64,000 nt of DNA from Maricaulis sp947259345. GTDB taxonomy: Bacteria > Pseudomonadota > Alphaproteobacteria > Caulobacterales > Maricaulaceae. A model generated the notes under the pieces. That model made no database searches. It saw nothing but the letters and a program-made list of their open reading frames with translations, and was not told where the DNA came from. Of the stretch, positions 8,550 to 17,417 are shown piece by piece. Made by a program: the position numbers and the translations under genes. How positions within the stretch are numbered: the stretch's first letter is position 1; every line of letters begins with the position of its first letter. Where the stretch lies: positions 1,798,001 to 1,862,000 of the forward strand of contig OZ244254.1 of NCBI GenBank assembly GCA_965217205.1. Reading direction: 5' to 3'.

Positions 8550-11111
8550 CTATTCGGACTTCTCGCCCAGCTCCTCCTTCACCTTCTCGGCCAACTGGGT
8601 GAGCGTGAAGGGTTTGGGCAGGAAGGAGACATCCTGTTCTTCCGAGAGCGTCTCGGAGAATTGTTCGGCGGCATAGCCGGAGATGAAGACGACACGCGTA
8701 TCGCCCAGCAGGTCGCGCGCCTTTTTCAGCAAGCCCGGCCCATCAAGGCCCGGCATGACGACATCGGAAATCATCAGGTCAAAACCTTCCTCTTCATCCT
8801 CGAGGATTTCATAGGCTTCTTCGCCATCGCAGGCCTCGACAACCTCATAGCCGCGCTTGACCAGGGTCTTGGCCGCAATCTGGCGCACCGCGTCCTCGTC
8901 CTCGACGAGGAGGATGCGGCCGCGACCGGACAGGTCTGCCGGGGCCTTCTCGACAGTCTTGGCCTCTTCGGCCTGTTCCAGCTCGACGGTCTCTTCCTCA
9001 GTTGGTTCATGGCCGGGCAGATAGATGGTGAAGGTCGTGCCCTTGCCCACTTCACTGTCGGCAAAGAGGAAGCCGCCGGATTGCTTGACGATGCCGTAGA
9101 CCGTCGCCAAACCCAGCCCCGTGCCCTTGCCGGCCTCCTTGGTGGTGAAGAAGGGTTCGAAAATCTTCTCCATCGTCGCCTTGTCCATGCCGTGGCCTTC
9201 ATCGGTCACCGCGATGGCCGTCCAATCGCCCTCGCGCGGATTGGGAGCGCCAGCATTGCGGACCGTATCGACATCGACGCGCGCCGTCGTGATGACCAGC
9301 GATCCGCCGCCATTTTCGCGCATGGCGTCGCGGGCATTGGCGGCAAGATTGATGATGGCGGTTTCCAGCTGGCCCTTGTCGGCTTTGATCATCGGCAAGT
9401 CACGGCCGTGCTTGATGTCCAGCCGGACCGTCTCTTCGACGATCTGGCGCAACAGGACCGAGACGTCCGACAGGACATCACCCACATCCAGCGTTTCCAT
9501 GCGGAAGGTCTGCTTGCGCGAGAAGGCGAGCAGTTTGCGCACCAGACCGGCCGCGCGGGCGACGGTCTGGTTGATCGCCTGCAGCTCGGAATAGTCCGGA
9601 TCGCCAACCGGGTGACGGTTCAACAGCTCGTCGCAATTCAAGCGGACCGCGGTCAGTAGATTGTTGAAGTCGTGCGCCACGCCACCGGCGAGCTGGCCGA
9701 CCGCCTGCATCTTGTTGGCCTGGCTGAACTGACGCTCCAGCTCTTTCCAGGCGGTGACATCGATCACATAGGCCACCCGTTTGCCGCCACGCGCTGGCGA
9801 GAAGGCGAGATGGACATACACGCCCTTTTCGTCATGATCGAGCCGCGCCTCCGCCGGGTCACCGCTGCCGGCCATCGCGGACGCAAAGGCATCGGTGGGC
9901 GAGCGCCCGTCTTCCCAGTTGAACAGGTCACAGAATTTGATGCCCGGTAGCGCCTTGCCGCCGGAGAGCTGGACCAGGGCCGGATTGACATCCTCGATGA
10001 TCGCGGTTTCCGGATCGGCCCCGTCAAGGCGAACCACGCCGAAGGGGGCATTGCCGAACATGTCGTCCAGGGTACGACCGGTCGGCCGCGGCTCAGCAGC
10101 CTCGCCGGCCGACATGGCCTGGGCCACGCCCGGCGGCGCGCCCGTCACGGACAGGCCATACATGACGGCGCGCCCGGCGCCAGGATCGCCTGGTGCCCAT
10201 TCGACCGCGATCGCGACCGGACTCTCAATGCCGTCACGCGCTTTCAGCCGCGCATCAATGCGGGCAATCCCCTCCCCGCCGCGGGTCTGCAGCACACGCT
10301 TGGCGCCATCGCCGGTGAGCATGTCCCTGAGCGGGGGGAAAGGCGTGCCCTCGGCCAGGCCGAGCCAGTCCCGCAAGGTCGCATTGGCTACCGGCACATC
10401 GCCATTGGGCCGCAGCGAAAACAGCGCGACCGGCGAGTGCTGGGACCAGTCCGACAGGGCGCTGGACGCCCCGTCTTCGCGCTCCCCGGCGGGCATCAAT
10501 CGCCACAGGATCAATCCCCCGTCCTGAGGTGCGGCCTCGAGATGGAAGCGTTGGACACCATGCTCGTCCAGGTCGAGTGGCGGCAAGAGCTCGCACGCCC
10601 CCTCGCCGCGCGCAGCAGCCCGGGCGAGACGGTAAACCGTCCCGTCACCGCCACCGGAGCCGGCCCACAACCGGTCCACCGTCGGTAGACCAAAGCTCTG
10701 GCCGAATCCGCCCGCTTTGCGCGCCAGTTCCCGATAGGCGGCATTGGCCCAGCGGGCTGCCCCCCGCTGGTCAGAAATAAGGACCGGATCGGGAAAGCTT
10801 TCCATCGCCGAAAAGCCGATCTCGGTCGTGCTGGGCGCCTGATTGCGAGCGACCTGTCGGCGCATCGTCTGGCCCGCCGCTTCCCCAGCGGCGATGGCAA
10901 ACAGGATCAAAACCGCGATTACGGCGAGACCGAACAGATAGACCAGCCCATGACCGCCATCCTGACCCGCCCCGATCAGCGCCACCGCCGCGGCCGCAAC
11001 CGCGATGATGCCGCACACCCAGAAGGCCACGCGTCCGGCCGGTTTCGACCAGAAGGGCTTGCGCTCGATATTGGCATCGACCTGCGGGGTCGGCTGGGAG
11101 GTGTCGGCCAT
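8550..11111 (-). CDS. cckA: Cell-cycle hybrid histidine kinase CckA
   Basis: CckA is the membrane sensor kinase/phosphatase that feeds phosphate through ChpT to CtrA and CpdR. This 853-residue protein has two N-terminal membrane segments (about 28-48 and 54-75), PAS-like sensing regions, and a dimerisation helix with the phosphorylated His (GVAHDFNNLLTAVRLNCDEL, His near 477). The ATPase domain (NLAANARDAM, GTGLGLATVYGIV) and a C-terminal receiver domain (ILLVEDEDAVR; phospho-acceptor Asp in LMISDVVMPGLDG near 782; Lys in FLPKPF) follow. The VAHDFNNLLT box is typical of CckA. It is the last gene after fliQ-fliR-flhB, the same neighbourhood known in Caulobacter. Both its operon promoter and two other promoters in the window carry CtrA-like boxes. 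Confidence 0.93.
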   Translation of the reverse strand: MADTSQPTPQVDANIERKPFWSKPAGRVAFWVCGIIAVAAAAVALIGAGQDGGHGLVYLFGLAVIAVLILFAIAAGEAAGQTMRRQVARNQAPSTTEIGFSAMESFPDPVLISDQRGAARWANAAYRELARKAGGFGQSFGLPTVDRLWAGSGGGDGTVYRLARAAARGEGACELLPPLDLDEHGVQRFHLEAAPQDGGLILWRLMPAGEREDGASSALSDWSQHSPVALFSLRPNGDVPVANATLRDWLGLAEGTPFPPLRDMLTGDGAKRVLQTRGGEGIARIDARLKARDGIESPVAIAVEWAPGDPGAGRAVMYGLSVTGAPPGVAQAMSAGEAAEPRPTGRTLDDMFGNAPFGVVRLDGADPETAIIEDVNPALVQLSGGKALPGIKFCDLFNWEDGRSPTDAFASAMAGSGDPAEARLDHDEKGVYVHLAFSPARGGKRVAYVIDVTAWKELERQFSQANKMQAVGQLAGGVAHDFNNLLTAVRLNCDELLNRHPVGDPDYSELQAINQTVARAAGLVRKLLAFSRKQTFRMETLDVGDVLSDVSVLLRQIVEETVRLDIKHGRDLPMIKADKGQLETAIINLAANARDAMRENGGGSLVITTARVDVDTVRNAGAPNPREGDWTAIAVTDEGHGMDKATMEKIFEPFFTTKEAGKGTGLGLATVYGIVKQSGGFLFADSEVGKGTTFTIYLPGHEPTEEETVELEQAEEAKTVEKAPADLSGRGRILLVEDEDAVRQIAAKTLVKRGYEVVEACDGEEAYEILEDEEEGFDLMISDVVMPGLDGPGLLKKARDLLGDTRVVFISGYAAEQFSETLSEEQDVSFLPKPFTLTQLAEKVKEELGEKSE

Positions 11112-11150
11112 GGGAAACTCCGGCGCGAATCAAAATGATGTCGGGTCAGT

Positions 11151-12242
11151 CTACTCGCTCGGGCGATATCGCGCGCGTTGTCCCTGAGCCAGCGACAGAA
11201 CATAGCCGACCACCTTGGCCACGGCCTGGAAATGTTCGGTGGGGATTTCTTCGTCGAGATCAGCGGTCGCGTGCAGTGCGCGCGCCAGCGGCGGATCCTC
11301 GACGATCGGGACGGAATGCTCCTCGGCCAGTTCGCGAATGCGCAGCGCGACCGCGTCCACCCCCTTGGCCACGCACACCGGCGCCGGCGTTTCGCCTTGC
11401 ACATAGTGAAGCGCAATCGCGTAATGCGTCGGGTTGGTCACCACCACCGTGGCATCGGGCACCTTGGTCATCATGCGGCGCTGGGCCCGCTCCTGGCGTA
11501 GCTGGCGCAGCTTGGCGCGCACCAGCGGATCCCCCTCGGACTGCTTCATCTCGTCCTTGATCTCGCGCCGCGACATCCGGTTTCGCTTCATGAAGCTTTG
11601 CCGCTGGAAAACATAGTCGAGCCCTGCGATCACCGCGTAGACCGTCAGCGCCGCCAGCAATAATTCGATCGCGCCCTGGCGGACCAGCGACAGCAGGGCG
11701 GAAATGTCGAGCGCCGGCATGCCGGCGAGGATTTCCCGCTTGGGATAGATAACCAGGAAGGCGGCGACCGCGACCAGCGCCATCTTGCCCACGCCCTTGA
11801 GGAAGTTGGCAACCCCCTGGGGACCGAAATTGCGCTTGAAGCCTTCGATCGGGTTCAACTTGTCGAGCTTGGGCTGGATTTTCTCGGTCGTGAACAGCAT
11901 GCCCTGCTGGATATAGTGGCCGGCGAAGCCCGCCATGGCGAGAACCAGGACCGAAAAACCGACCGCACCGATTACCTGCCAGGCCATTGTCTGCAACAGC
12001 GTCATCATCGAGCCCGGCTCGACCGCGAAACGATGCGGTTGCTCGAAGAAGACCTCCAGAGAGCCCGCGAGCGTGCGCGACATCAGCGGGAAAATAAACG
12101 CCAGCAGGGCGAGACCCGCCGCGAGAATGAACCAGCCGGGAATTTCCTGCGACTTGGCGACATCGCCCTTCTTGCGCGCATCATCCAGCCGCCGCTGGGT
12201 CGGTTCTTCGGTTTTCTGGCTGTCGTCTTCGCCTTCGGCCAT
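11151..12242 (-). CDS. flhB: Flagellar export gate switch protein FlhB
   Basis: FlhB is the export-apparatus membrane protein that switches secretion from rod/hook to filament substrates. Its N-terminus EDDSQKTEEPTQRRLDDARKKG is the family signature. Four membrane segments lie at about 30-215. The C-terminal cytoplasmic domain carries the autocleavage motif NPTH (VVVTNPTHYAIAL, near residue 267). The 363-residue length is typical. It lies 65 bases downstream of fliR and 39 bases upstream of cckA on the same strand. Confidence 0.96.
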   Translation of the reverse strand: MAEGEDDSQKTEEPTQRRLDDARKKGDVAKSQEIPGWFILAAGLALLAFIFPLMSRTLAGSLEVFFEQPHRFAVEPGSMMTLLQTMAWQVIGAVGFSVLVLAMAGFAGHYIQQGMLFTTEKIQPKLDKLNPIEGFKRNFGPQGVANFLKGVGKMALVAVAAFLVIYPKREILAGMPALDISALLSLVRQGAIELLLAALTVYAVIAGLDYVFQRQSFMKRNRMSRREIKDEMKQSEGDPLVRAKLRQLRQERAQRRMMTKVPDATVVVTNPTHYAIALHYVQGETPAPVCVAKGVDAVALRIRELAEEHSVPIVEDPPLARALHATADLDEEIPTEHFQAVAKVVGYVLSLAQGQRARYRPSE

Positions 12243-12307
12243 CCGCTAGCGTCCTTGTCGGGTCATCGCCCGTCTCTGGTCATTGCCCGTGTCTGCTCTG
12301 TGCTCGC

Positions 12308-13060
12308 TCAGATCATGTCCATCGCGAAACGCTGCATGCGCTCCAGCCAGACCGCGCTCATCGCCCCCAATGCAATGATGAGGATGATCAGACCGACCAT
12401 GATATTCGATGGCATGGCAATGAAGAAGATCTGCGCCTGTGGCATCAATCGCGAGAGGATGCCCAGGGCGAGATAGAAAAGCAGGCCGTAAAGTATGAGT
12501 GGCGAAGCCAGTTGAACGCCGATCCGGAAGGCATCGATGAAGGCATTCAACGCCCATTCCGCGGCATCTGTCATGGACGGCATCCCGCCCGGCTCGAACA
12601 CCTGATAAGAGTTCACAGCCATCTGCAGCAACATGTGGTGCGTATTGGTCGCCAGCAGGACGAGCAGGAAGGTCAAATTGAGAAAGGTCGCGATCAGCGC
12701 GCCCTGCTGACCCTGGGACGGGTCAAAGGATTGCGCCATGGCGAGGCCGGACTGCATGCCGATGACCTGCCCGGCCACGGCGGCCGTGGACATGAAGATT
12801 CGCGCCACTGCGCCTATCATAAGACCGGTAATGACCTCGCTCATGACCATGCCCGCCATGACCAGCGGTTGAGCCGGCATCGCTGGCAGGGACGGCGCAA
12901 TGATCGGGCCCATGATCAGGCAGAGCAGAAGCGCGAATGCCAGGCGAATCCGGACCGGGATGGACGGCTCGCCGAAGCCCGGCAGGAGCATCAGGATCGA
13001 GCCGAGACGGGCAAAGACCAGACCCGCCGCATAGACAAGGGCCGGCAGCTCTGGAATCAT
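12308..13060 (-). CDS. fliR: Flagellar export gate protein FliR
   Basis: FliR is one of the three core proteins (FliP, FliQ, FliR) of the export gate in the inner membrane. It has 250 residues with about six hydrophobic segments and the family patterns FARLGSILMLLPGFGEPSIPVRIRL (residues 15-40) and QVIGMQSGLAMAQSFDP (near 98-114). Its ATG overlaps the fliQ stop by four bases (ATGA), so the two are translationally coupled. Confidence 0.95.
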   Translation of the reverse strand: MIPELPALVYAAGLVFARLGSILMLLPGFGEPSIPVRIRLAFALLLCLIMGPIIAPSLPAMPAQPLVMAGMVMSEVITGLMIGAVARIFMSTAAVAGQVIGMQSGLAMAQSFDPSQGQQGALIATFLNLTFLLVLLATNTHHMLLQMAVNSYQVFEPGGMPSMTDAAEWALNAFIDAFRIGVQLASPLILYGLLFYLALGILSRLMPQAQIFFIAMPSNIMVGLIILIIALGAMSAVWLERMQRFAMDMI

Positions 13061-13320
13061 GGTGTGGCGATCCGGTCGAATATGACGCCCATGAAACCGG
13101 CCATGAGACCGCCCATGAGCGGCAGGAAGATCAGTAGCGCGACGAAGATGGCAATGATTTTGGGAACGAAAACCAGTGTCATTTCCTGAACTTGTGTCAG
13201 CGCTTGGAATAACGCGATCGTGACACCCACGGCCAAGCCAACCAGCATGACCGGGGCCGACATTGCCAGCATGAGCCAGATGGCTTCTCTTGCGAAATCA
13301 AGGACTTCAGGTCCGGTCAC
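13057..13320 (-). CDS. fliQ: Flagellar export gate protein FliQ
   Basis: FliQ is a small two-helix component of the flagellar export gate, 87 residues here, the usual size. The family pattern VGVTIALFQALTQVQEMTL followed by FVPKII is clear at about 31-55. It starts with GTG at 13320, preceded by GAGAGG at good spacing. It is first in the fliQ-fliR-flhB-cckA run. Two CtrA-like boxes lie just upstream. Confidence 0.95.
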   Translation of the reverse strand: MTGPEVLDFAREAIWLMLAMSAPVMLVGLAVGVTIALFQALTQVQEMTLVFVPKIIAIFVALLIFLPLMGGLMAGFMGVIFDRIATP

Positions 13321-13361
13321 GGGTCTCGCCTCTCACCGCATGGGGAGAATCGGTCTTACGG

Positions 13362-13406
13362 TTAATTATCTTTACGCATGACCGCGCAGCGTTAAGAAAT
13401 AGTCAA
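13362..13406 (-). promoter_or_regulatory. Two imperfect CtrA-type boxes upstream of fliQ
   Basis: Read on the minus strand there is TTGA-N7-TTAAC (13392-13406) and CGTA-N7-TTAACC (13362-13376). Each has a perfect right half of the CtrA consensus TTAA-N7-TTAAC and an imperfect left half. They sit 42-86 bases before the fliQ start. The Caulobacter fliQ promoter is a known CtrA target, so CtrA control is the likely reading. Confidence 0.5.
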
Positions 13407-13432
13407 TTCTGGTAAACGGGGAAACTCCAGCC

Positions 13433-15325
13433 ATGCGTATTCACACCTTGCTCGCCAGCGCGAGCGCTCTCGTCCTGGCTGCGGCCTGCTCGCCAAGCGA
13501 CACGCCGGAAACCGCAGACATCGAGGCCAATCCGGTCACCGAAACCGCCGCACCGGCAGCAGAAACCGCGGCGAACGAGCAGACCGAAACCGAGCGCCTC
13601 TACGCCTGGTTCCAACAGGAATTCGAAGCCGAGATCGAGTTCTCGCCCGTGGGCAAGACCTATCTGGGCATGCTGGATGATCTGGAAGCCTATGGCCAAT
13701 GGAATGATCCCAGCGAGGCGGCTTTCCGCGCCGGCCTGCAGCGTGCCGCTGATCGCCAGCGCTACATGCACGAGAATTTCGACTTCGACGCGCTGACGCC
13801 GGAGGCCCAGATCACCTGGCGCTTTGCCGACTTCATCACCGAGAACAACGCCCAGCAATCGGAATTCTGGGATCACGGCTATGTCTTTTCATCCTTCTTC
13901 GGCCAGCATACCGGCCTGCCCTCGACACTGATCGGCTATCACCGGATCGACAATCTCGACCACGCCGAAGCCTATCTGAGCCGTCTGGAAACACTGGGCG
14001 ATGTGCTCAATGTATATACCCAGCAGGCCGATGACCGGGCCAGGCAGGGCGTACTCGCCCCGGCTTTCGCCTATCCGATCATCATCGGTGCCTCCGAGCG
14101 CTTCATCACTGGCGCGCCTTTTGACGACAGCGGCACCGACTCGCCGCTCTGGAGCGACATCCAGACCAAGCTGGCCGGTATCGAGATTGAGGACGAGGCC
14201 CGGCAAGCCCTGCTCGACCGCGCGGAAACGGCGCTGCTCACGGGTGTCGGCCCGGCCTATGACAATCTGATCGCGACCATGCAATCGCATGCGGAGATGG
14301 CCGGCGACGCCAATAATGGCGCCTGGGCCCTGCCCGATGGCGAGGCCTATTACCGCAGCCAGCTGATGAATTACACGACCCGCACCGACATGACAGCGGA
14401 CCAGATCCACCAGATCGGTCTGGACGAGGTCGAGCGCATTCACGGCGAAATGCGTGAGATCATGGAAACCGTCGGTTTCGAGGGATCCCTGCAGGACTTC
14501 TTCGAACACCTGCGTACGAGCGATGACTTCTACTATGAGGATTCCGAGGAAGGCCGTCAGCGCTATCTGACCGAGTCGGCCGCCATGATCGATCAGATCA
14601 CTGAAGTCGCGCCGCAGTATTTCGGCCAGCTTCCGCAGGCAGAGCTCGAGGTCCGGGCAGTCGAGGAATATCGCATCACGACCGCCACCGGGGCGTTCTA
14701 CGAGTCCGGTTCCCTCGATGGCACCCGGCCCGGCGCCTATTACGTCAATCTCGCCAATATGCGGGACAATCCGACCTATCTGATGGAATCCCTCGCCTAT
14801 CACGAAGGCGCGCCGGGTCACCATTTCCAGTCCTCACTGGCCCAGGAACTCGAGAACGCGCCGATGTTCCAGCGCCTGCAATGGTATTCTGCCTATGGCG
14901 AAGGCTGGGCGCTCTATGCCGAAAATCTCGGCAAGGACATGGGCTTCTTCACCGATCCCTATCAGGATTTCGGTCGCCTCTCCTACGAGGTCTTCCGGGC
15001 TGCCCGTCTTGTCGTCGATACCGGCATCCACCATCTGCAATGGACCGAGCAGGAAGCCGCCGACTACATGCTCGCCACCACGCCGATGCCGGAAGGCGAT
15101 ATTGCCAATGAGGTCCGCCGCTACATGGTCTGGCCCGGGCAGGCAGTGTCCTACAAGGTCGGGATGCTGACCATTCTCGATTTGCGCCAGCGCGCCATGG
15201 ACCAGCTGGGTGATGATTTCAGCTATGGCGAGTTCCACGACATTGTGCTGACCAATGGCTCAATCCCGCTCACCCTGCTGGAAGAGCTGGTCGACGCCTG
15301 GATTGCGCGCAAGCTCACGCAATAG
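13433..15325 (+). CDS. DUF885 family exported zinc-peptidase-like protein, copy 1
   Basis: This is a 630-residue DUF885 protein. The N-terminus is a lipoprotein-type signal (LVLAAAC-SPSD, Cys near 20) followed by an Ala/Glu/Thr-rich low-complexity tether to about residue 45. The shared family core begins at ETERLYAWFQQEFEAEI. A zinc-protease-like motif, LAYHEGAPGHHFQ (near 457-469), supplies H-E-x4-G-H-H, and a downstream EGWALYAENLGKDMG segment could supply a further ligand. DUF885 proteins are predicted metallopeptidases; the substrate here is unknown. It is the first of four tandem paralogues. It faces away from fliQ and has a hairpin-rich stretch after its stop. Confidence 0.8.
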   Translation: MRIHTLLASASALVLAAACSPSDTPETADIEANPVTETAAPAAETAANEQTETERLYAWFQQEFEAEIEFSPVGKTYLGMLDDLEAYGQWNDPSEAAFRAGLQRAADRQRYMHENFDFDALTPEAQITWRFADFITENNAQQSEFWDHGYVFSSFFGQHTGLPSTLIGYHRIDNLDHAEAYLSRLETLGDVLNVYTQQADDRARQGVLAPAFAYPIIIGASERFITGAPFDDSGTDSPLWSDIQTKLAGIEIEDEARQALLDRAETALLTGVGPAYDNLIATMQSHAEMAGDANNGAWALPDGEAYYRSQLMNYTTRTDMTADQIHQIGLDEVERIHGEMREIMETVGFEGSLQDFFEHLRTSDDFYYEDSEEGRQRYLTESAAMIDQITEVAPQYFGQLPQAELEVRAVEEYRITTATGAFYESGSLDGTRPGAYYVNLANMRDNPTYLMESLAYHEGAPGHHFQSSLAQELENAPMFQRLQWYSAYGEGWALYAENLGKDMGFFTDPYQDFGRLSYEVFRAARLVVDTGIHHLQWTEQEAADYMLATTPMPEGDIANEVRRYMVWPGQAVSYKVGMLTILDLRQRAMDQLGDDFSYGEFHDIVLTNGSIPLTLLEELVDAWIARKLTQ

Positions 15326-15355
15326 TGCGAATCCAGCGCGCTTGAGGTTTGACAG

Positions 15356-15429
15356 GCCGGGCTGCGCAGAGGCTATTCTGCGCCCGGCTCATTTCATCAG
15401 CCGCCGCACCGGTACCGGTGCGGCGGCTG
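15356..15429. repeat. Hairpin plus perfect 32-bp palindrome between DUF885 copies 1 and 2
   Basis: Two consecutive hairpins lie here. The first (15356-15388) pairs GCCGGG...GCGCAGA with TCTGCGCCCGGC. The second (15398-15429) is an exact palindrome of 32 bases centred on CACCGGTACCGGTG. It is followed by GATTGCTTTTG, only a weak T-tract. It could terminate or attenuate transcription after copy 1, or be a protein-binding site. Confidence 0.6.
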
Positions 15430-15493
15430 GATTGCTTTTGACGATGGCCCGTCTGGTCTGGGAGAGAGACCGGGCGCGCCCGGGGAGACCATC

Positions 15494-17395
15494 ATGACCA
15501 AGCTTCCGATCTGGCTGACGACCGCCTCGATGGCCGCACTCCTGGCCGCCTGTTCGCCCACGCCCTCGGGCGATACGGACGTCCCGCCGGAACCGACTGC
15601 GACGGCATCCGGCGCTAACACCAGCGACACCGCTGCCAGCGAACAGACAGAGGGTGAACGCCTCTACGCCTGGTATTCCGAGTTGTTCGAGGCCGACCTC
15701 GCCCGCTCGCCGCAGCAACAGACAGGGCTTGGCCGGATTGACGACCTGGACGCCTATGGCCAATGGGATGATGTCAGCGATGAAGCTGCGGCCGCGGCCC
15801 AGCAGCGCCGCATCGACCGGCTTGCCCATATGCGCGAGCATTTCGACTTCGATGCGCTGGACCGCGATGCCCGCGTCTCCTGGCGCGTCTTCGAATACCT
15901 GCAGGAAACCGGCATTCGCCAGTACGAGTTCCGCGACCAGACCTATGTCTTCACCCAGATGTTCGGGCCCCATACCGGCATGCCCTCAACCCTCATCGGC
16001 CAGCATCGTGTGGAGAGCACCGAGCATGCCGAAGCCTATATCTCCCGACTCAACGGGATCGGACCGGTCTTCGACATCCTGATCGAGCGGGCCGATGCCC
16101 GTGCCGAGGCTGGCGTCATGCCACCGCGCTTCGCCTTCCAGTACCTGACCGGCAATACCCGCGCCGTCATCACCGGAGCCCCCTTCGACGACAGCGACGC
16201 CGCATCGCCGCTCCTGGCTGATTTCACCGCCAAGGTGAATGCACTCGAGATCGATGACGCGGCCAAGGCGGATCTGATCGCCCGAGGCACTGCCGCCCTG
16301 ACCGACGTCGTGGGGCCGGCCTATGAACGCCTCATCGCCATGTTCGAACGTCATGAGCAAATGACCGACGATCGCGATGGCGCCTGGAAGCTCCCGCGCG
16401 GCGAGGCCTATTACCAGAGCCAGCTAGCGGCCTTCACCACCCTGCCCGACCTGTCACCGCAGGAAGTGCATGATACCGGCCTCGCCGAAATCGAGCGTAT
16501 CCATGGCGAGATGCGTGGCATCATGGACGCGGTTGGATTCGAGGGCACGCTGCAAGACTTCTTCGAATTCATGCGCACGGACGAGCAATTCTATTACCCG
16601 TCCACCGATGAAGGTCGCGCCCGTTACATGGCCGAGGTCAATGATGTCTTCGACCGCGTCCGCGGTGTCATTCCAGACTATTTCGACACCTTGCCCGAAG
16701 GCGAGATGGTGGTGCGCGAAGTCGAGCCTTATCGCGCGGCGGGTTCACCGTCGGCCTTCTACAATACCGGTACCCTCGATGGCTCGCGGCCGGGTGTCTA
16801 CTACGCCAATACACTGAATATGCGGAACCTGCCTGTCTATCAGATGGAAACGCTGGCCTATCATGAAGGCATTCCGGGCCATCATTTCCAGCTCACCCTA
16901 GCGCAGGAGCAGGAGGGCACGCCCATGTTCCAGCGCTTCCTCTATCTCTCTGCCTTCGGCGAAGGCTGGGCGCTCTATGCCGAGAGCCTGGGCAAGGATA
17001 TGGGCATGTTCACCGATCCCTATCAGGACTTCGGCCGCCTCGCCTATGAGCTCTGGCGCGCCGGGCGTCTCGTGGTCGATACCGGCATCCATTCCCTGCA
17101 GTGGAGTCGCGAAGACGCCATCGACTATCTGCGCGAGAATACCTCTTTCACCGAGGAAGAGATCACCCGCGAGGTCGAGCGCTATATCGTCTGGCCGGGC
17201 CAGGCGACCTCCTACAAGACCGGCCAGATGCGGATCCGCCAGTTGCGCGATTATGCCCAGGCCGAGCTGGGCGATGCCTTTGATTATGGCGAATTCCACG
17301 ATGTGGTCCTGACCAATGGCTCACTGCCACTGGCCGTTCTGACCCAGCTGATCAATGATTATGTTGAAGAGACGCGGGCTGAAACGGCTCAATAA
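15494..17395 (+). CDS. DUF885 family lipoprotein, copy 2
   Basis: This 633-residue paralogue of the preceding gene has a cleaner lipobox (AALLAAC-SPTP, Cys near 20), so it is probably a lipid-anchored periplasmic or outer-membrane protein. The start ATG follows GGGGAGACCATC. Core blocks match copy 1: GERLYAWYSELFEADL, HTGMPSTLIGQHR, and the metal-binding motif LAYHEGIPGHHFQ (near 455). EGWALYAESLGKDMG follows. The stop is only 22 bases before the start of copy 3, so copies 2 and 3 are probably co-transcribed. Confidence 0.8.
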   Translation: MTKLPIWLTTASMAALLAACSPTPSGDTDVPPEPTATASGANTSDTAASEQTEGERLYAWYSELFEADLARSPQQQTGLGRIDDLDAYGQWDDVSDEAAAAAQQRRIDRLAHMREHFDFDALDRDARVSWRVFEYLQETGIRQYEFRDQTYVFTQMFGPHTGMPSTLIGQHRVESTEHAEAYISRLNGIGPVFDILIERADARAEAGVMPPRFAFQYLTGNTRAVITGAPFDDSDAASPLLADFTAKVNALEIDDAAKADLIARGTAALTDVVGPAYERLIAMFERHEQMTDDRDGAWKLPRGEAYYQSQLAAFTTLPDLSPQEVHDTGLAEIERIHGEMRGIMDAVGFEGTLQDFFEFMRTDEQFYYPSTDEGRARYMAEVNDVFDRVRGVIPDYFDTLPEGEMVVREVEPYRAAGSPSAFYNTGTLDGSRPGVYYANTLNMRNLPVYQMETLAYHEGIPGHHFQLTLAQEQEGTPMFQRFLYLSAFGEGWALYAESLGKDMGMFTDPYQDFGRLAYELWRAGRLVVDTGIHSLQWSREDAIDYLRENTSFTEEEITREVERYIVWPGQATSYKTGQMRIRQLRDYAQAELGDAFDYGEFHDVVLTNGSLPLAVLTQLINDYVEETRAETAQ

Positions 17396-17417
17396 TGAAA
17401 ACGCGAGGGGTATGAAA

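Noticed and set aside
8478..9659. Open frame of 393 codons antisense to cckA
   Set aside because: The cckA kinase and receiver motifs on the other strand explain the sequence.
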